This document shows, piece after piece, positions 33,601 to 45,840 of a DNA stretch of 64,000 nt (position 1 is its first letter; every line of letters starts with the position of its first letter). The position numbers and the translations under genes were made by a program. Location of the stretch: NCBI GenBank assembly GCA_948567375.1, contig OX419757.1:66464001-66528000 (forward strand). The letters run 5' to 3'. The stretch comes from Lunularia cruciata (Eukaryota; Streptophyta; Marchantiopsida; Lunulariales; Lunulariaceae). Below the pieces are notes generated by a model. The model saw only the letters and a program-made list of their open reading frames with translations. It made no database searches and had not been told where the DNA came from.

Positions 33601-34840
33601 GATAACTTTATCACCAAAAGTGACTCAAAGTACCTCATCACCAACACTCCATTGATACTTTTGGCATGCAATACTCCAAGGGAAATCATGTTCTTCTTCA
33701 TGTCATGTATAAACCCAACATCATTCAACTTACACATATGCTCCATCAAACTCTTGAACACTTACAGATCTAACACCCTCAATCCAACAAGGTTGATCAA
33801 ACCATTCAATGTTGAAAGTGAATGGAAGAACTCTCTTATATAGCATATATGGTACAAACAAGCATGATCTAGAATTCACTCATCATCCCTAGTAGGAGAT
33901 GAGGCACAAAGAACATACCCACAATGTCACAAATCATACTCATCATCCAACAGATTAGTATCCTTATCAACATAAACTATGTTTGTTGAAGAACCTTGAT
34001 CTACCTTTCCTTTGCGCTTATCATAACATTCCTTCTCCACATGGCCTACCTAGCCACATCCCCAACAAGTCACTTTTTTCCTCTCCTCGGACTTGCCTTT
34101 AGACTTAGACGTAGACCTTGCCTTGCTTTTCTCCTTATCACCATCATTAGCCCTCTATTGAGGTCTCCCATGCTAGACAACCAAAGCATTGCCTGGAGTA
34201 GAAGATAGAACCAAGGTTGCAACAATTTTTGGTTGCATCCATCATCCATAAGTAGAGCTGCTATCACCTCTCAAAAGGTAATAGTCTTCTTCTCATGGTG
34301 CAGCAAAACTTGTGAAAGTGACTAACAAGATTGGGACAAGGAGCCCAGCAGATGGCGTTGCACAAGTGCAATGCCTTCTGCTCCTCATTCAAGTCCTCTC
34401 CCAAGTTTGTCAAGTCCACCACTAGGTGACAAAATGCATCCACATGGTCTTTGATGTTGGTCCCTGGTCTCATCTTGAATGTGATTAGTTTGAGATTGGT
34501 GTACAATTGGTTTGGCAATTCATTCTGATGATACTTGTCTTGTAGTGCATCAGACAATGAGGCAATTGGAATGCTCTCCCACTTCCTTGATCACATGGGG
34601 CTAAAAGTGAAGCAAAATTGCATTCATGGCTTGCTCTTGCATATCATCCCAATCAGTTTGTGTCACATTCTCAGGTTTCTCCCTTAAGAGCTTACCCAAA
34701 CTAGTTGCACTCAGCACTCCTTTCACATGTAGTTCCCACAGCAAGTAATCCATGCAGCCATCAAACTTTGCCACATCAAATTTGGGTCCACCAAGCTTCA
34801 AAGTACCCATCTTGACTTTCTTCTTCTCCACAAGTACTAC
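30686..34840 (-). pseudogene. Ty1/copia gag-pol, nearly complete but dead (element C2)
   Basis: Minus-strand order is clear. Gag: FDVAKFDGCMDYLLW (34780) and MRPGTNIKDHVDAFCHLV (34400-34470). Zinc knuckle CWGCG, VGHVEKEC (34031-34075) with one stop. Protease LDHAC (about 33890). HSRLGHL (33480). Integrase LHSDVWG, FLDDYSRFVWTY and SENGGEY (33100-33350). RT ARLVAKG, LDQMNVVTMFLYG and LYGLKQAP (31775-32050). YVDG (31645-31657) stands where YVDD is needed, so RT is inactive. RNase H DVDYGQDLDKWRST and STIEAEYVSA (31000-31170). C-terminal KHIDIMYHFLR (30850). Order protease-integrase-RT-RNase H defines Pseudoviridae. Frames are long (180-218 codons), so it is younger than C1. Confidence 0.93.
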
Positions 34841-34884
34841 TTAGGCTATTGTTGCACTTAGAGACTCCTCTTGAGTCCCTAAAC

Positions 34885-34920
34885 CTTCCACCTTAAAACT
34901 TTGATACTCAAGGGAGTGGG
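34885..34920 (-). other. possible primer-binding site of C2
   Basis: On the minus strand TTGAGTATCAAAG (about 34896-34908) recalls the TGGTATCAGAGC site complementary to initiator tRNA-Met used by copia elements. It lies about 60 bases before the gag frame, the expected place. The 5' LTR that should precede it is not clear. Confidence 0.35.
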
Positions 34921-35321
34921 TCATAAGATGTAAATCATTTTACATCATCTTCTTCAAGTACTTAAAATCACCAACTAGATGCATCAACGTGCAACCTTGA
35001 AGATAAAATTTTCAATGCACTAAACAGATCATTCATCCAAGTCTCAAGTCAAAAGTTATGAACTGAATTTGATGGGAGGGGGGGGGGGGTCAAAACCTTA
35101 GATTCACACCATAAACTCCTCTATTTCTGACCCCTTTGGAGAATCTGGGAGGGGGAATTAGTGCATGGTTGCCTTTTGGCTGTTTGTCTCCCACTTAGTC
35201 TCCCTCAATTCTCCTGCATAGCCTCCGGGGAAATGACGACCACTGACTACAATGTTGAGAAATTTAACCACCATTGCCACAGTCTCCAATAGTGGTTTGA
35301 AAGAAGTTTGTTGATATTTTC

Positions 35322-35543
35322 ATAAGCCTTCTCAAAATACTTGTTCTGAAATTCTCCAGAATTGGAAAATGATTATCCTTGTTTTAAGTCAATGTATTAT
35401 GATCTATGTCACCATTTGAGGTTGGAACATGTGATTCAGAATCATTATTTTGCATGATCAAAGATCTAGGGGATCAAATCTAACATAATACTCCAATATT
35501 CAAGTGTCTATTCCGGATTGAAAACAACCTTGGAATTTTGATA
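35322..35543. repeat. repeat block A, second locus, inverted
   Basis: Reverse complement of 28022-28252 with many point differences. It directly abuts the LTR that starts at 35549. Confidence 0.8.
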
Positions 35544-35548
35544 AAACT

Positions 35549-35901
35549 GTTAGGGTTTATTGTTATGCCTTAGTGTTACACTTAAAGCTGGTTAGCCTAA
35601 CTCTAGTTAGAAGTAACTCAGGGTTGGTACAACACTCACCCTATATATGCCTTGGGGCATATTGGGTGAGTTTTACTCATTTGTTAGTTCATGGTTGGAG
35701 TGGACTTGGAGAGTGTAAGAGCTCTTGCTTTGAATGCTTAGATATAGTGGTGAGCCTTGAGCATTAGAAAAGACTTCTAGAGCATTTTGGTGGACGTAGC
35801 TCCACATCAAGGTGAACCATATATATTTGTGTAATGTATGATTCCACTAGTTATATACATTTTGTGTGCATGTTGTTGTAACTCTTGTCAATTACTCAAC
35901 A
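35549..35901 (+). repeat. 353-bp copia LTR with adjacent primer-binding site, opposite in strand to C2
   Basis: Starts TGTTAGGG, ends CTCAACA, and has a CTATATATG box at about 35641. TGATATCATAGC at 35904-35915 matches the initiator tRNA-Met primer site TGGTATCAGAGC except for two bases. This marks it as a 5' LTR on the plus strand. The matching LTR fragment at 30287-30490 lies on the minus strand, so the two are not a normal LTR pair of one element. Confidence 0.75.
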
Positions 35902-35915
35902 AATGATATCATAGC

Positions 35916-36490
35916 ATATTTGGGAGGTGACAATTTTCAGCAGAGTGATTAGGGCTTGATTGAAAACTATCTCAGGTTTCATCATGCAAAACTTGGAGGA
36001 GATAGACTTGTTGGAAAGCCTGGTTTAAATAGAGTCTATTGATGTATAAAACTCATCAATCAGAGTTTAGATGAAAAAGTAATTACAAAATTAGTCTTGT
36101 TTGTATTTTTTGTGTTTGATGGTTTTGGGGTGAGGTGATCGTTTTCTGAGTTTTCAAGACTCAGAGTTCTATGGGGCACAAGATAGTGCATGCTATACAG
36201 CTCATTCTGAAGATCAAGAAGAACTCCTTTGTTTTCATACCTGGATTGGTACGTGAAGTGAACATGGCACAAAGACATCATTTTGAGAAGATTTCTGTGA
36301 TTTTTGGTGGCTATGGAGGTTAAGCCAAACCTGAGGTTGTTTTGGAGTCATTGTGGATAGTATGGGAAGCAGTAGGAGAGGCACTTGGGCTCAGTACTGA
36401 GATCATAATGAGCTGACATTTTGAGACCAAAAAAGTATCTAAGACCAAGGGACAAGGGAGCAACAAACTTCTTTCAAACCTTCTTTACCT
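35916..36490. other. post-LTR stretch without a recognisable gene
   Basis: After the primer-binding site no gag frame is found. The stretch runs into repeat block B at 36491, so this second copia copy seems to be only an LTR plus leader. Confidence 0.45.
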
Positions 36491-38040
36491 CCTTTTAATT
36501 TACTATGATGATATTTTACCTTAAAAAATGAAAATCTTCAAAATCCCACATATTCTAGCATTTCAAAATCTAGAAGTTATTATATCAAGGTTCTTGTAGA
36601 ATAGCAAATTCATGTCTTTTCAAATATCTTAGAGTGCATTTTCAATTGCTTTAATCATGGACCCACAAGATTGGATCACAAATCATAGTCAAAGTTAGAT
36701 TGATGAAACATAATTCTGTAGATGCTGATATCATCTTCCAACTTTAAGTTATATCCACCTTGAATCCAATAGTCCAAGTATTGGAATGAATATCTTTACC
36801 CCATATCTAGTGTTGTGTGATATCTTTCATTGAAGTTGCTTCTAACCTCAAATGTCTTTACGTTTGCCAACCTTTGAGTCATCTTTCAAATGAAACACAT
36901 AACACCTAATGCATACCTGCATTGAAATTTTGTACATGGTATATGTTGTAAGCACAAGAGCTTTTATAAGATATTATTATTTATGAGTAGATAGGCCAAT
37001 TGGTTTACAGGGCTAGGGATCAAGGTGGCAAGTAAAGATGTGTCTTGGAACAATATCTTTTTGAGAGGTATTGGATCACCACTAGTGCTTGAGAATGGAA
37101 TAGCGCTCAAAGTGTTGGGGAATCATTTGGAGTGGTTTCAGGAGGAGTAGCACCTGGAGTGTCAAGAATTATGGTGTACATGGCAACAATGATACTCTAG
37201 CACTCGTAGTTAAGTTCCACTGCAATTTGAAAATGCCACCTAGTTGGCAGGAAATTGCCATCAAGGGTATACACTCAAGATAATTGTTAGCACTCAGCAA
37301 GCAAGCTTGGTATATGGGAGAGCAACTAAATAATAATCTTTGGCACATGGGAAAGCTACTACTTGCCATGGAAGACATGCAAAAGACTTTGCTTGCATAT
37401 TGGTGAATGCCTACCTACTATGTAACCGCCAAAGTGTTGAAGAATGACCAAAATGTAGGGTATAAATTGAGACATCTGGTTAGCAGCTGAACCTTTTGCA
37501 AATCACTTGTCTGATAAGCTGATCAAGTAGTTTCTTGCTCTTTATCAAGGATAAGAGAGTACGGAAAATTGGTTTGAGTGTAGCACTTGGTGCATATTTA
37601 GATATTCAGAGTGAAGTGAGGTACTTAACATAGTGTCTTAGATCACCTATAGCAACCCCTACATATCTAAAATCACGGTCTATACCTTAAGAGCTCAAAG
37701 AAAAGTACCTAAATCCATCCCTTTAACATCTGTTTTGAATAATTGGGTTGTTGGAATGGATGTAATCCAGGGCAAGCACATGGGATTCTTGCTCTTGAAC
37801 TTGGAATTGAAAGACTTTCACATGATCCATGAAACAAAAGAGGAGAGAGAGAGAACTTCAAGGGGATTGAGGGGCAACTTGCTGAACTAGACAAAGGACC
37901 ATTGGAGGATGGTACTTGGGCATGATGCAGAATTTGTAGGAACAATGACCATTGATACAAAATTTGTAGAGAAGGAATTGATAGATAAGGTCAAATTTCA
38001 ATGAAAAATAGACAAAGAACAATGGGTGGAGTGTAACTAG
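36491..38040. repeat. repeat block B, second locus, direct copy
   Basis: Direct match to 28271-28750 joined to 29242-30290, without the roughly 490 bases that separate them at the first locus. The boundary at 38040 equals the boundary at 30290. Confidence 0.82.
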
Positions 38041-38129
38041 TTACAAGGATGCTTCCCAAAGAGCCATAGAAGAGGGGGTTATGAAACTCATTGAAAAAAA
38101 ACAAACTGCCTAAGCAATACTCTATGATT

Positions 38130-38800
38130 ATATGTATTGGAAGAACCAATAGACTCCGCAAAAATGTTTGACAGATAGTTCATGCTTCTACACCAAGAAT
38201 TTGAGGAAGAAGAAGGCACCACCTCCCTTTGCCATTCATTACTACATGGGGGCCAACCTGCTGGCCAAGGAAGAGAGAAAGAGGCTCCCTACACATATCC
38301 ATCCTGTTGGTTATTTTGATTCAACCTAAAGGATCCACTCAAATTGCCAAGTATCAGATTGTCAATGCTACAAGTGAGTTTATGCGTATGGATGAAGAAT
38401 TGGCCTTGCCAAAGGCTGCAAAGAGGAAGAATATTATGTCAGAGAAGAAGCCACCTCCTCCAGCAAAGAAGATAAAGGCAAACACACAAAGTTGTTGAAG
38501 TGTCCCTTTAGAAGCTAATGACATTGAAGTGGAAGGAACATATGAAGAGGAGGAAGGATGCTTCAAGAAAAGGAGATGAAGAAGAGACTTGGGAAGATAT
38601 GCCCAATCAGTTCCAAATTTGCAAGACCAAGTTATGGATAAATGCACTCCAAATGAAGGAAAAAACATTGTTCAAGAGGATGCAATATCCAAATAGGCAC
38701 CTTTGAGCACTACCAATTATGAAGCAATGGCTAAAGCAATACCAAATTGAGCCAAATGCTCAAAGATTGAAGAAATTTGGTAAGAAGTTGGGGAGGAGGT
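38130..38800 (+). pseudogene. decayed retroelement ORF fragment
   Basis: Plus-strand frames joined by shifts read IHYYMGANLLAKEERKRLPT (about 38232-38290), MRMDEELALPKAAKRKN (about 38380), a basic PPPPAKKIKA stretch (38455-38480), an acidic EGTYEEEEG, and MKQWLKQYQIEPNAQRL (38719-38770). The basic part looks like a nuclear-localisation patch. It resembles no enzyme. It may be the N-terminal part of a coiled-coil ORF like those near other LTRs, but I see no direct match. Confidence 0.35.
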
Positions 38801-38804
38801 CTGT

Positions 38805-39228
38805 AAAAGACCAAGACCAAGGAGAGAAATAGAAGAATAGAATATCAAATTGGGATGCTTGAGTGTGAGAAAATCCAAATGCCTAGCATGAGCTTCGGCT
38901 TTGGTATTTATAGGTAATATACAAGGCTCTTGAGAAGCTTCTCAAGAAGCTTCCTTGAGTTGCTTTCTTAGAGTGCAGGCCAAGTTAACCAGGAAACCTC
39001 TTAAGAAGCTTCCTTTTAGAAGCCATCTACTTTGGTATACAAAGTAAGCTGGTTGGAAGCTTCTATAAGTTTCCTTCTAGAAGCTACCTACTTGGGGTGC
39101 AAGTTAAGCTAACCGGGAAGCTTCCCAAGAAGCTTACTAGATACTGCTAGAATATTCTAGGCTAATTTGGCCTATTCTCTATCTTGTTAGCCTTAACTAA
39201 CCTCATTGCTAAACTCCATATTGTTATA
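38805..39228 (-). repeat. partial LTR of chromovirus G2
   Basis: On the minus strand it starts at 39228 (TATAACAATATGG where G1 has TGTAACAATATGG) and matches G1's LTR through U3, the TATA box (38905-38912) and about 100 bases beyond, then stops near 38805. Seven GAAnnTTC/TTCnnGAA sites are kept, at 38934, 38946, 39005, 39056, 39075, 39117 and 39150. Confidence 0.85.
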
Positions 39229-40375
39229 TATTTCTCCACAGCTAGTTGGTGAGATCCTCATTGCCATTGAAGCTTCAAACTCCTCGATGGCTGTTTGTGC
39301 ATTTTGTAGATGAGAAAGAGGCTCCCATGTAGCATCATGAAGGAGGTACACTTTCCAAAGGACCTTGTACTTTGTATGTTGCCGACGGCCTCATTGAATG
39401 TAGCGACGTGCAATGATACAATCAACTTTGTACTCCTCATGATCATGGATAGGGACAAGAGGAGGAGGAGGTTGGGTATGAGAGGAAAAATAATATGGGT
39501 TGGGAACAAAGATTTTCAACTTGGAATGTGAATGATATAGGGTATATGCATATATTACAAGTTAAGGCAAGTTAATAAGCAACAACAAAGATGATTTGAG
39601 TGATATCAAAGGTTCCTATCTAATTAGAAGTGAGTTTACAAACTTGGGTATCAAGTGAGGGGGTAGGTTACTAGACAAGAGCATGATCTCATTACTAACT
39701 TGAAAGTTGAGATCACAATAATGGTGGTCTATATATTGTTTCTGGCAAGTTTGGGCAACAAGGAGATGAGATTGGCTTGTTGGAGGGAATTAGGATATGG
39801 CGGTCAAGAAAGTGGAAGTATGAGGGACATAAGATGGAGGGGGAGCAAGAAGGGAATCCAAAACAAGTAGATCTTGGCCAAAATTGAGGAAAAAAGAGAA
39901 AGAGTTTGTTGCTTGCCTATTTGGAATTATTGTATGCAAACTCCATAGCTGCAAGATATTTGCCCAATTGGTATAGTGAATGTTGACAAAGGCATGAAGC
40001 ATATCCTCCAAGGTGCAATTTGCACATTCAATTTTTCCATCCGTTTTAGGATGATAAGTTGTGGACAAAGTAAGCTTGGCGTCAAGTATCTAGAAGAGTG
40101 CTTGCCAAAACTTTCCAATGAATCAAGGATCATGGTCAAAGATGAGTCAACATGGTATCCCATGATGCTTGAAGATATTGTCAAAGTAGATTTTCACTAA
40201 GGTTAGAACATCCACAATATCAAAGGTTGGAGCTAAATGGAATTGCTTCTTAAGCTTACCCGCAAACACCATGATTGTTGTGTGTCCTTGCTTTGTCTTG
40301 GGCACAAATATGATGAGATCCAAGCTCATGTGTTCCGATCAAGCAGATGGAATGCGGAGTGGTTGAAGGATTCCA

Positions 40376-40516
40376 CTTGGTTTTTGGTTGTTGGTCTTGT
40401 TGCATTGACAACTCTCACACAATTGGACAAACTCTCAAACATCTCATGTCATTGTCCAAGAGTTTGTCCAATTGTGAGAGCGGCCAACTCAGCAAGACCA
40501 ACAACTAGAAACCAAG
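40376..40516. repeat. inverted duplication inside the integrase region of G2
   Basis: Arms of about 60 and 58 bases (40376-40435, 40459-40516), about 85 % alike by eye, face each other across 23 bases. G1 has only one copy of this zinc-finger-coding stretch (about 1970-2035), so the second arm arose by a local inverted duplication in G2. Confidence 0.85.
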
Positions 40517-42240
40517 TAAACTCCTTCAATTGTCCACACTCATGTGACTAGCAATTGGTAAGTCATGGGCTTCTTAGAGGCAAAGAAGTGAGAGATAACC
40601 CTTGGTTGGAACATAGATTTGGTCCTTATGGAATAGAGGGCCTTGCTTGAAGGAAAAGGTGTTGTACTCCTTGTCACAGGTTGCAATACAACCTTGTCCC
40701 ATCTGAAAGAATGGATCTTGTTATAGAGCTATTCTAAACTTGATTTGGACCTTGGAGTCAACTGACACCATCATAATTGCCGCCATGATTAGAGGAAGGG
40801 ACTTCAAATTAGGTCATTATGAGAGGGCATCAAGGATGACATGGAGCCGACCTGGTTTGTACTCAAGTTTGATGTCAAACAACTGTAGTTGTTCCTCTTA
40901 TTGATGATGTCAACTCTTAATGTGTTCAAAGTGTAAGGTCTACAACAAGGGCTTGTAATTAGTTTGCATGACTACTTGTTTTCCCAAGAGATAATTCCTC
41001 TATACCTTGGTGGCATATACCATCGCTAGTTGTTCTTGATCCCAAGTAGAGTAATTCCTTTTTGTTGTATTTAGTCTATGAGACATAAAGGCAATGAGAT
41101 ATAATCCATCTGTGACTTTTTGTTATAACACGGCTCCAATTGCAAAGTTAGAAGCATCAAAATCAACCACCCATGGTAGTTAAGGATCATATGGTTGAAG
41201 AATTGGTCTTGAAGCATCATATGTTTCAGCTTCTAGAATGCTTCTTTGTGCTTAGTGGTCCATTGAAAGCTCAAGTTCTTCCCCACGAGATTGGTCAATG
41301 GTGCAGTCACATGAGCCATCAATAAAGACTACCCAACCTATTAAATACCCATACTTCAATAGCATCCTTTAGAGTAGGCCAATCAATGATGGCCTTGATA
41401 CCTTTCCATGAGATCTTGTGATCCAAGAAGGTAACTTCCTTTTGCCAAAAGGCACACTTTGACTTCTTGCAATAAAACTTCCACTATTCTAGTCATCTTA
41501 GGACTTCTTGCATGTGATTCACAAGTTTTGCCTTTGCCTTGCTACAAATTAAGATATCATCCAAGAACACCACCACGTACCAATCCAACAATCCATCCAA
41601 CACCTAATGCATCTAATCCATGAAGATTGTTGGAGCATTAGTGAGCCCAAAAGGCAGAATTCTCCATTCAAAATATCCATACCTTGTGCAAAAGGTAGTC
41701 TTTTGCGCATCCTTCCTATCAATAGGAATTTACTAGTTGCTATTGCAAAGATACAACTTGGAGAAGTATAGTGCATCACTCAATTGATAAAGCAAGTCAT
41801 CAATTTGATGAAATAGGCATGCATTCTTCATTGTCTATTTATTGAGCCCATGCTAACAAATATAGAAATGAAGTCCTCTATCCTTGTTTGGAACAAATAG
41901 AACCAATGCTCCCAAGGAGATGTACTATGTCTGATGAAATCTTTCTCCAAAAACTCCGTAAGTGTTATTTGCAACTCCTCTAACTCCTTTGGTGAGATCC
42001 GATAGATTGGTCTACTCATTGGAGGACTCCCTAGTAATAACTCAATCTTGAAGAGCATACCATAATTAGAGGGTAATCCCTTTGGCAAATCATCTAGAAA
42101 CACATCTGCAAACTCCTAAAATATCTTATTAACCATTCCTTGATGAGGCTCTTGACTCTCCTTGGATTTTCTTTGTGCAATCGACTTGATCCACACTGCA
42201 AAAATAGACTTATCTTCTTCCAAAGCTTGCTCTATAGTTG

Positions 42241-42460
42241 CTCTACTGACAAACTTCCCATCCAGTGACTATCTTCCTTCAAGGCTTGCTCTATGGTAGT
42301 TTTCCTAACAAACTTCCTATCTTGGGACTTCTTTTCCTTCAAAGCTTGCTCTATGGTTGCTTTCCTTACAAACTTCCCATCTTGGGACCTCTCTTCCTTC
42401 AAAGCTTGCTTTATGGTTGTTTTCCTTACAAACTTCCCATCTTGGGACTGACTATTCTTA
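42241..42460 (-). repeat. 60-bp in-frame tandem repeat (four copies), G2
   Basis: Four units with exact 60-base spacing encode SQDGKFVRKATIKQALKEE-like blocks. The same repeat occurs three times in G1 at 1-200. Confidence 0.92.
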
Positions 42461-43073
42461 GGTGTTTTACTCAAAGGTGCCAAACAACCTAATTGGAAAT
42501 TCCTGCCTTGGTGTTATACTTGAAGTTGTCATCGGTTCTATTCAAATTGAACCTTATTATGTTCAAGCCAAGCTAGTCCTAGATTGACATCATAGGGTAA
42601 AGGTGCCACTACAAACCTCATACATTCCAAATACTCATTCCCAATCTTGAAGATAACAAGATGCAAGGTACAAAATGCAAAACCCTTTTTATCATCCGGC
42701 ATCATCAATCTACTTCCAATTATTGGCTTGATAAGAATACCCAATTCCTTTGCTAATTACATAAACATGCAATTCTCAAAACTTCCAAAAATCAACCAAA
42801 ATCTTATGACCACAATCACATATCATACTTTGCAAATGACATAAACTTGCATAGGTCAAGATTTCAATCCTATCGGAACTCATCAGTTCCTAGTAGATGG
42901 CTCAAAATCTCATACTAGGATTCCTTGTTTCCTTGATCATTTTGCTCCACAAACTCTATTTGGGCAACTTGTTGAGGTATCTCATTCTTGAGTGGACATT
43001 CAATGATGTGATGTCCCAATTGGCAATTATAAAAACAACCACTATTTTGTTATAGTTTTTCTGTATTTGTAAA

Positions 43074-44741
43074 TTGGGCCCTGGAAATTACAAAGAATTG
43101 GGCAGAGAGAAGGGAGGCAAGTCCAACGGATTGCACTTGCTGAGGCAGTCAAATTGGAAGAAGAGCAGAGTCTGCATCAGAGGGATCAAAGAAAAAGAGG
43201 TGGAATTAACCTTGTGGTGTGAAGAGTCCAGTGAGGAGAGAGATGGTGAACCCAAGGTGCAGAAAGAACAAGAGAAGGAGATATCTTTGCAAGAAGAAAT
43301 TATGGCTGAGTTAGTAATTGACGCCAAAGAAGGATTGGTGGTGGAGCTGAGGTAGTATACACCAAAAGGAGAAGGTACAAAGGTGGTCTAGCAGATCATC
43401 AACCTAGATGAAGAGAGTTTGGAGGATGAGGTGTCACTAACAATACAAAGATCTTGACTTTGTAGTAAAGCATTGGACTCAAAAGAGAAGAACCAGATCG
43501 TTGCAATCCCTAAAGAGAAGGTAGCAGAAGAAGTAGGATGCAAGGTAGTAGAGTACCTTTGGGATGTGGTATATCCGTTGTTGTGCAGATGGAGAAGAAG
43601 AAGAAGGAGATGCAAAGCAGGCATCTTGACGTGCAGACTGTGTTGCAAGTATTGGAGAGATTAGAGTCTGAAAATTGGAAGTTGCAAGGGAGCCTGAGTA
43701 GAGGAGAAGAGGAAAGGGAGATCTTGTGAGTAGATGCAGCAGTGCAGAAGAAGGTCAACAAGAATCTCCAAGAGAAGTTTGAGAAGCAAAGGAGAGAGTT
43801 GGCGATGAAAGTGAAGGAGGTTACACAAGAAAGACTTTGGGTGGAGAAGTTACAAGTCAAAGTGAAAGCATAGCAAGAAAATGGCAAGGAAATGGTGGAT
43901 GCTAAGGAAGAAGAGCTAGACACATTTTGCCAAAAGGTAGAAGAAAGCAGTCTGGCAGGGGGAATTGGCTAAGCACCATCAAGAAGAAGGAAGGCTGAGA
44001 GATCTGGTGCAAATATTAGAGGCAAAGATTGACTAGTACGTGAAGGAGTTGGAGGATTGCACACTGGAGTATGAGCAGGAGTTGAAGCTCAATAAAGCTA
44101 TGATGGAGGAGGAAAGACATAAGAAGAAATCAGAGGAATCAATTGAAGGAGCGATTGTGGAATTGAAGGCGATGTTAACCACGGAAGCCGAAGTGAGAAT
44201 GGAAGAATCAAGGTTACATGAATTGTGATTGTTGGTGTAGGAGACAAGAAGTAAGAACACCAAGAACAAGGAGTTGAATGCCTTCTTGATTAGTCTTAGA
44301 ACTTGGAATAATAGGAAGATGTTAGATGAAGAGGATAGTATTTCTATCAGACTTGGGTTGATTAAGTTAGAGTTAGAAAGTCTTCAAAATATTCTACATA
44401 TCAGACCCGAAGTAAGAGAGATAGGAGTGCAGGTGTCTTTGGGTTTGACACTCTATACTTTAGAGAAGAATGGGTTGCACGATAAGGAAGTAGATAGATT
44501 ACCTATGAGTTTAATTGTAGATAAGATTGAAGACATGTTAAAATTGGTAGAAGAATTGGAAGTTGTAGAACCTAAAGACACAGAGGTGAAGGGACTTTCC
44601 TTGGGTTTGGAAGCCAAAGTTGAGGTAGACATTGGATCAGATTTGGACAGTTTTGAGATAAGAAGAGGTAGATATGAAGAGGTGGTTTGTGATTTTGGAT
44701 TGCAGGTTGGTAAAGTCATTAGGAGTAGTTTAGGTAGTTAG
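43074..44741 (+). pseudogene. coiled-coil ORF just upstream of an LTR (family alpha)
   Basis: A series of plus-strand frames, joined by shifts and a few stops, forms one long charged helical protein: MGPGNYKELGREKGG (43074), LQEEIMAELVIDAKEG (43290), VQTVLQVLERLESENWKLQG (43630-43690), NLQEKFEKQRRELAMKVKEV (43760-43820), KELEDCTLEYEQELKLNKAM (44040-44100), and a 155-codon open end (44274-44741) rich in Glu, Leu and Val. The last frame closes at TAG 44739-44741, where an LTR begins. Its place between pol and the 3' LTR matches the env-like position of some plant gypsy elements, but there is no membrane segment. Structural or chromatin role unknown. Confidence 0.6.
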
Positions 44742-45460
44742 TTAACTGCCAAGAGCTTTGCCTATTTAAAGGAGGCCTTTACAATAAAATTTTATTCAAT
44801 GCTCATTATTTTTGAGAATAGATAAAGAAAAGTGCTGGTTTTTTTAGTGCTTGTTGCTTGAGCTTAATTCCGAGTATCAATTCTATGTTTGTGAGTTTTG
44901 AGAGAATTTCAAAGTGCAAGTCAACATGTTTATTGGATGTTGGATTCCATGGCCTTGATCTTGATTCTGTGTGTTTAATCCTGAGTGAAGTGCAATCAGA
45001 GCAATGCATTGACAGATCTGAGAGGAATTGTAGTGTTGGTAGTATTTTGCATTTGTGAGTGCAGCGTTGGGTTGATGTGAAGCAATTTTGATCAAGGAAG
45101 TTGTACCTTCAGTGGAGGGGTGGAACACAATTCTAAGGTGAAGTCATTTTATAGTGAAGTAGCCATTTTTGAGATGGATTGAATCATCACAATCAAGATT
45201 GTTTGGAAAGATTTGATAGATTTGTGATTAAGAAGTGTTAATTTGTGATGAGACTGAGAATCAGTGCTTGTTACTCTCTTTTGGGTGTAGTTGCTACCTA
45301 AGAGATTTAAGACAAAACCAAGAAGGACTACATTGTTACTATTTGCTTTGTACTTGGATATCTGACTCGTATCTCTACGAGAAAAACTTTACTTACTTGA
45401 TTACTACAAAAGTGATATTTGTAGGGTTGTCACATATTCCAAGTACAAATATTAAATAGT
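44742..45460 (+). repeat. LTR of family alpha
   Basis: A CTATTTAAAGG box (about 44760) and sequence down to GGGTTGTCACAT (about 45432) match 15800-14720 in inverted orientation. Exact LTR ends are not fixed. Confidence 0.7.
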
Positions 45461-45601
45461 CAAGCCTTCAAGGAGGAGAAGATGAACCTCTTGTCCTTGC
45501 AATTCAAGGAGCACTCAAAGAAGAAATTAAAAAAGGTCTGTCAAACTTATTTATTGTAGAAAGCTAGGTACCAAGCCCAAACTGATTAGTTAATTAAGTA
45601 T

Positions 45602-45840
45602 TGTGACAACCCAATGTTGATGTACTTATAGCATAATCAATAAAAAAAGTTGTTTGCATGAGGATACAACTTGGAAATGACTAAGAATGAATGAAAGTGC
45701 CACAAAACTACAAATATTTTACTATTTTGTATTTGACCTTGTGTACAAGAATAACTCCCAGAAGAGGGTAGTGTCACCTCCTTTGGCATACTATAGCAAA
45801 AATTTAAAAAACTAATCACTTTTCACTCTAAGTTTCATGA
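45602..45840 (-). repeat. LTR fragment of family beta
   Basis: GTGACAACCCAATGTTGATG at 45604 and the following 200 bases resemble the starts of 54462 and 61773 (shared CAACCCAATGTTGATGT, GAAATGACTAAGA, GTGCCACAA/GTGTCACAA). Diverged. Confidence 0.55.

Larger units (their letters stand above)
39229..43060 (-). pseudogene. Ty3/gypsy chromovirus gag-pol (element G2)
   Basis: The minus-strand relative of G1. From the 5' side: zinc knuckle near 43010-43050 (CFYNCQLGHHIIECP, with an extra residue); protease LVDFGSFENCMF (about 42760-42800) and the NLGLAWLEHNKV stretch (about 42545-42590); four 20-residue repeats (42241-42460); RT start PKGLPSN and RPIYRISPKELEEL (41950-42090); broken RT and RNase H (41000-41800); integrase MSLDLI (40329), TTYHPKTDGKIECAN (40020-40065); and chromodomain residues DATWEPLSHLQNA (39290-39340). 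Gag upstream of the knuckle is cut at about 43060, where another element starts. Numerous stops; dead. Confidence 0.9.

Noticed and set aside
35078-35090. Run of about eleven G
   Set aside because: Simple homopolymer; no quadruplex pattern of four spaced runs.
42265-42492. 75-codon plus frame with repeated LLYGCFPYKLPILG
   Set aside because: It is the antisense shadow of the 60-base repeat in chromovirus G2.
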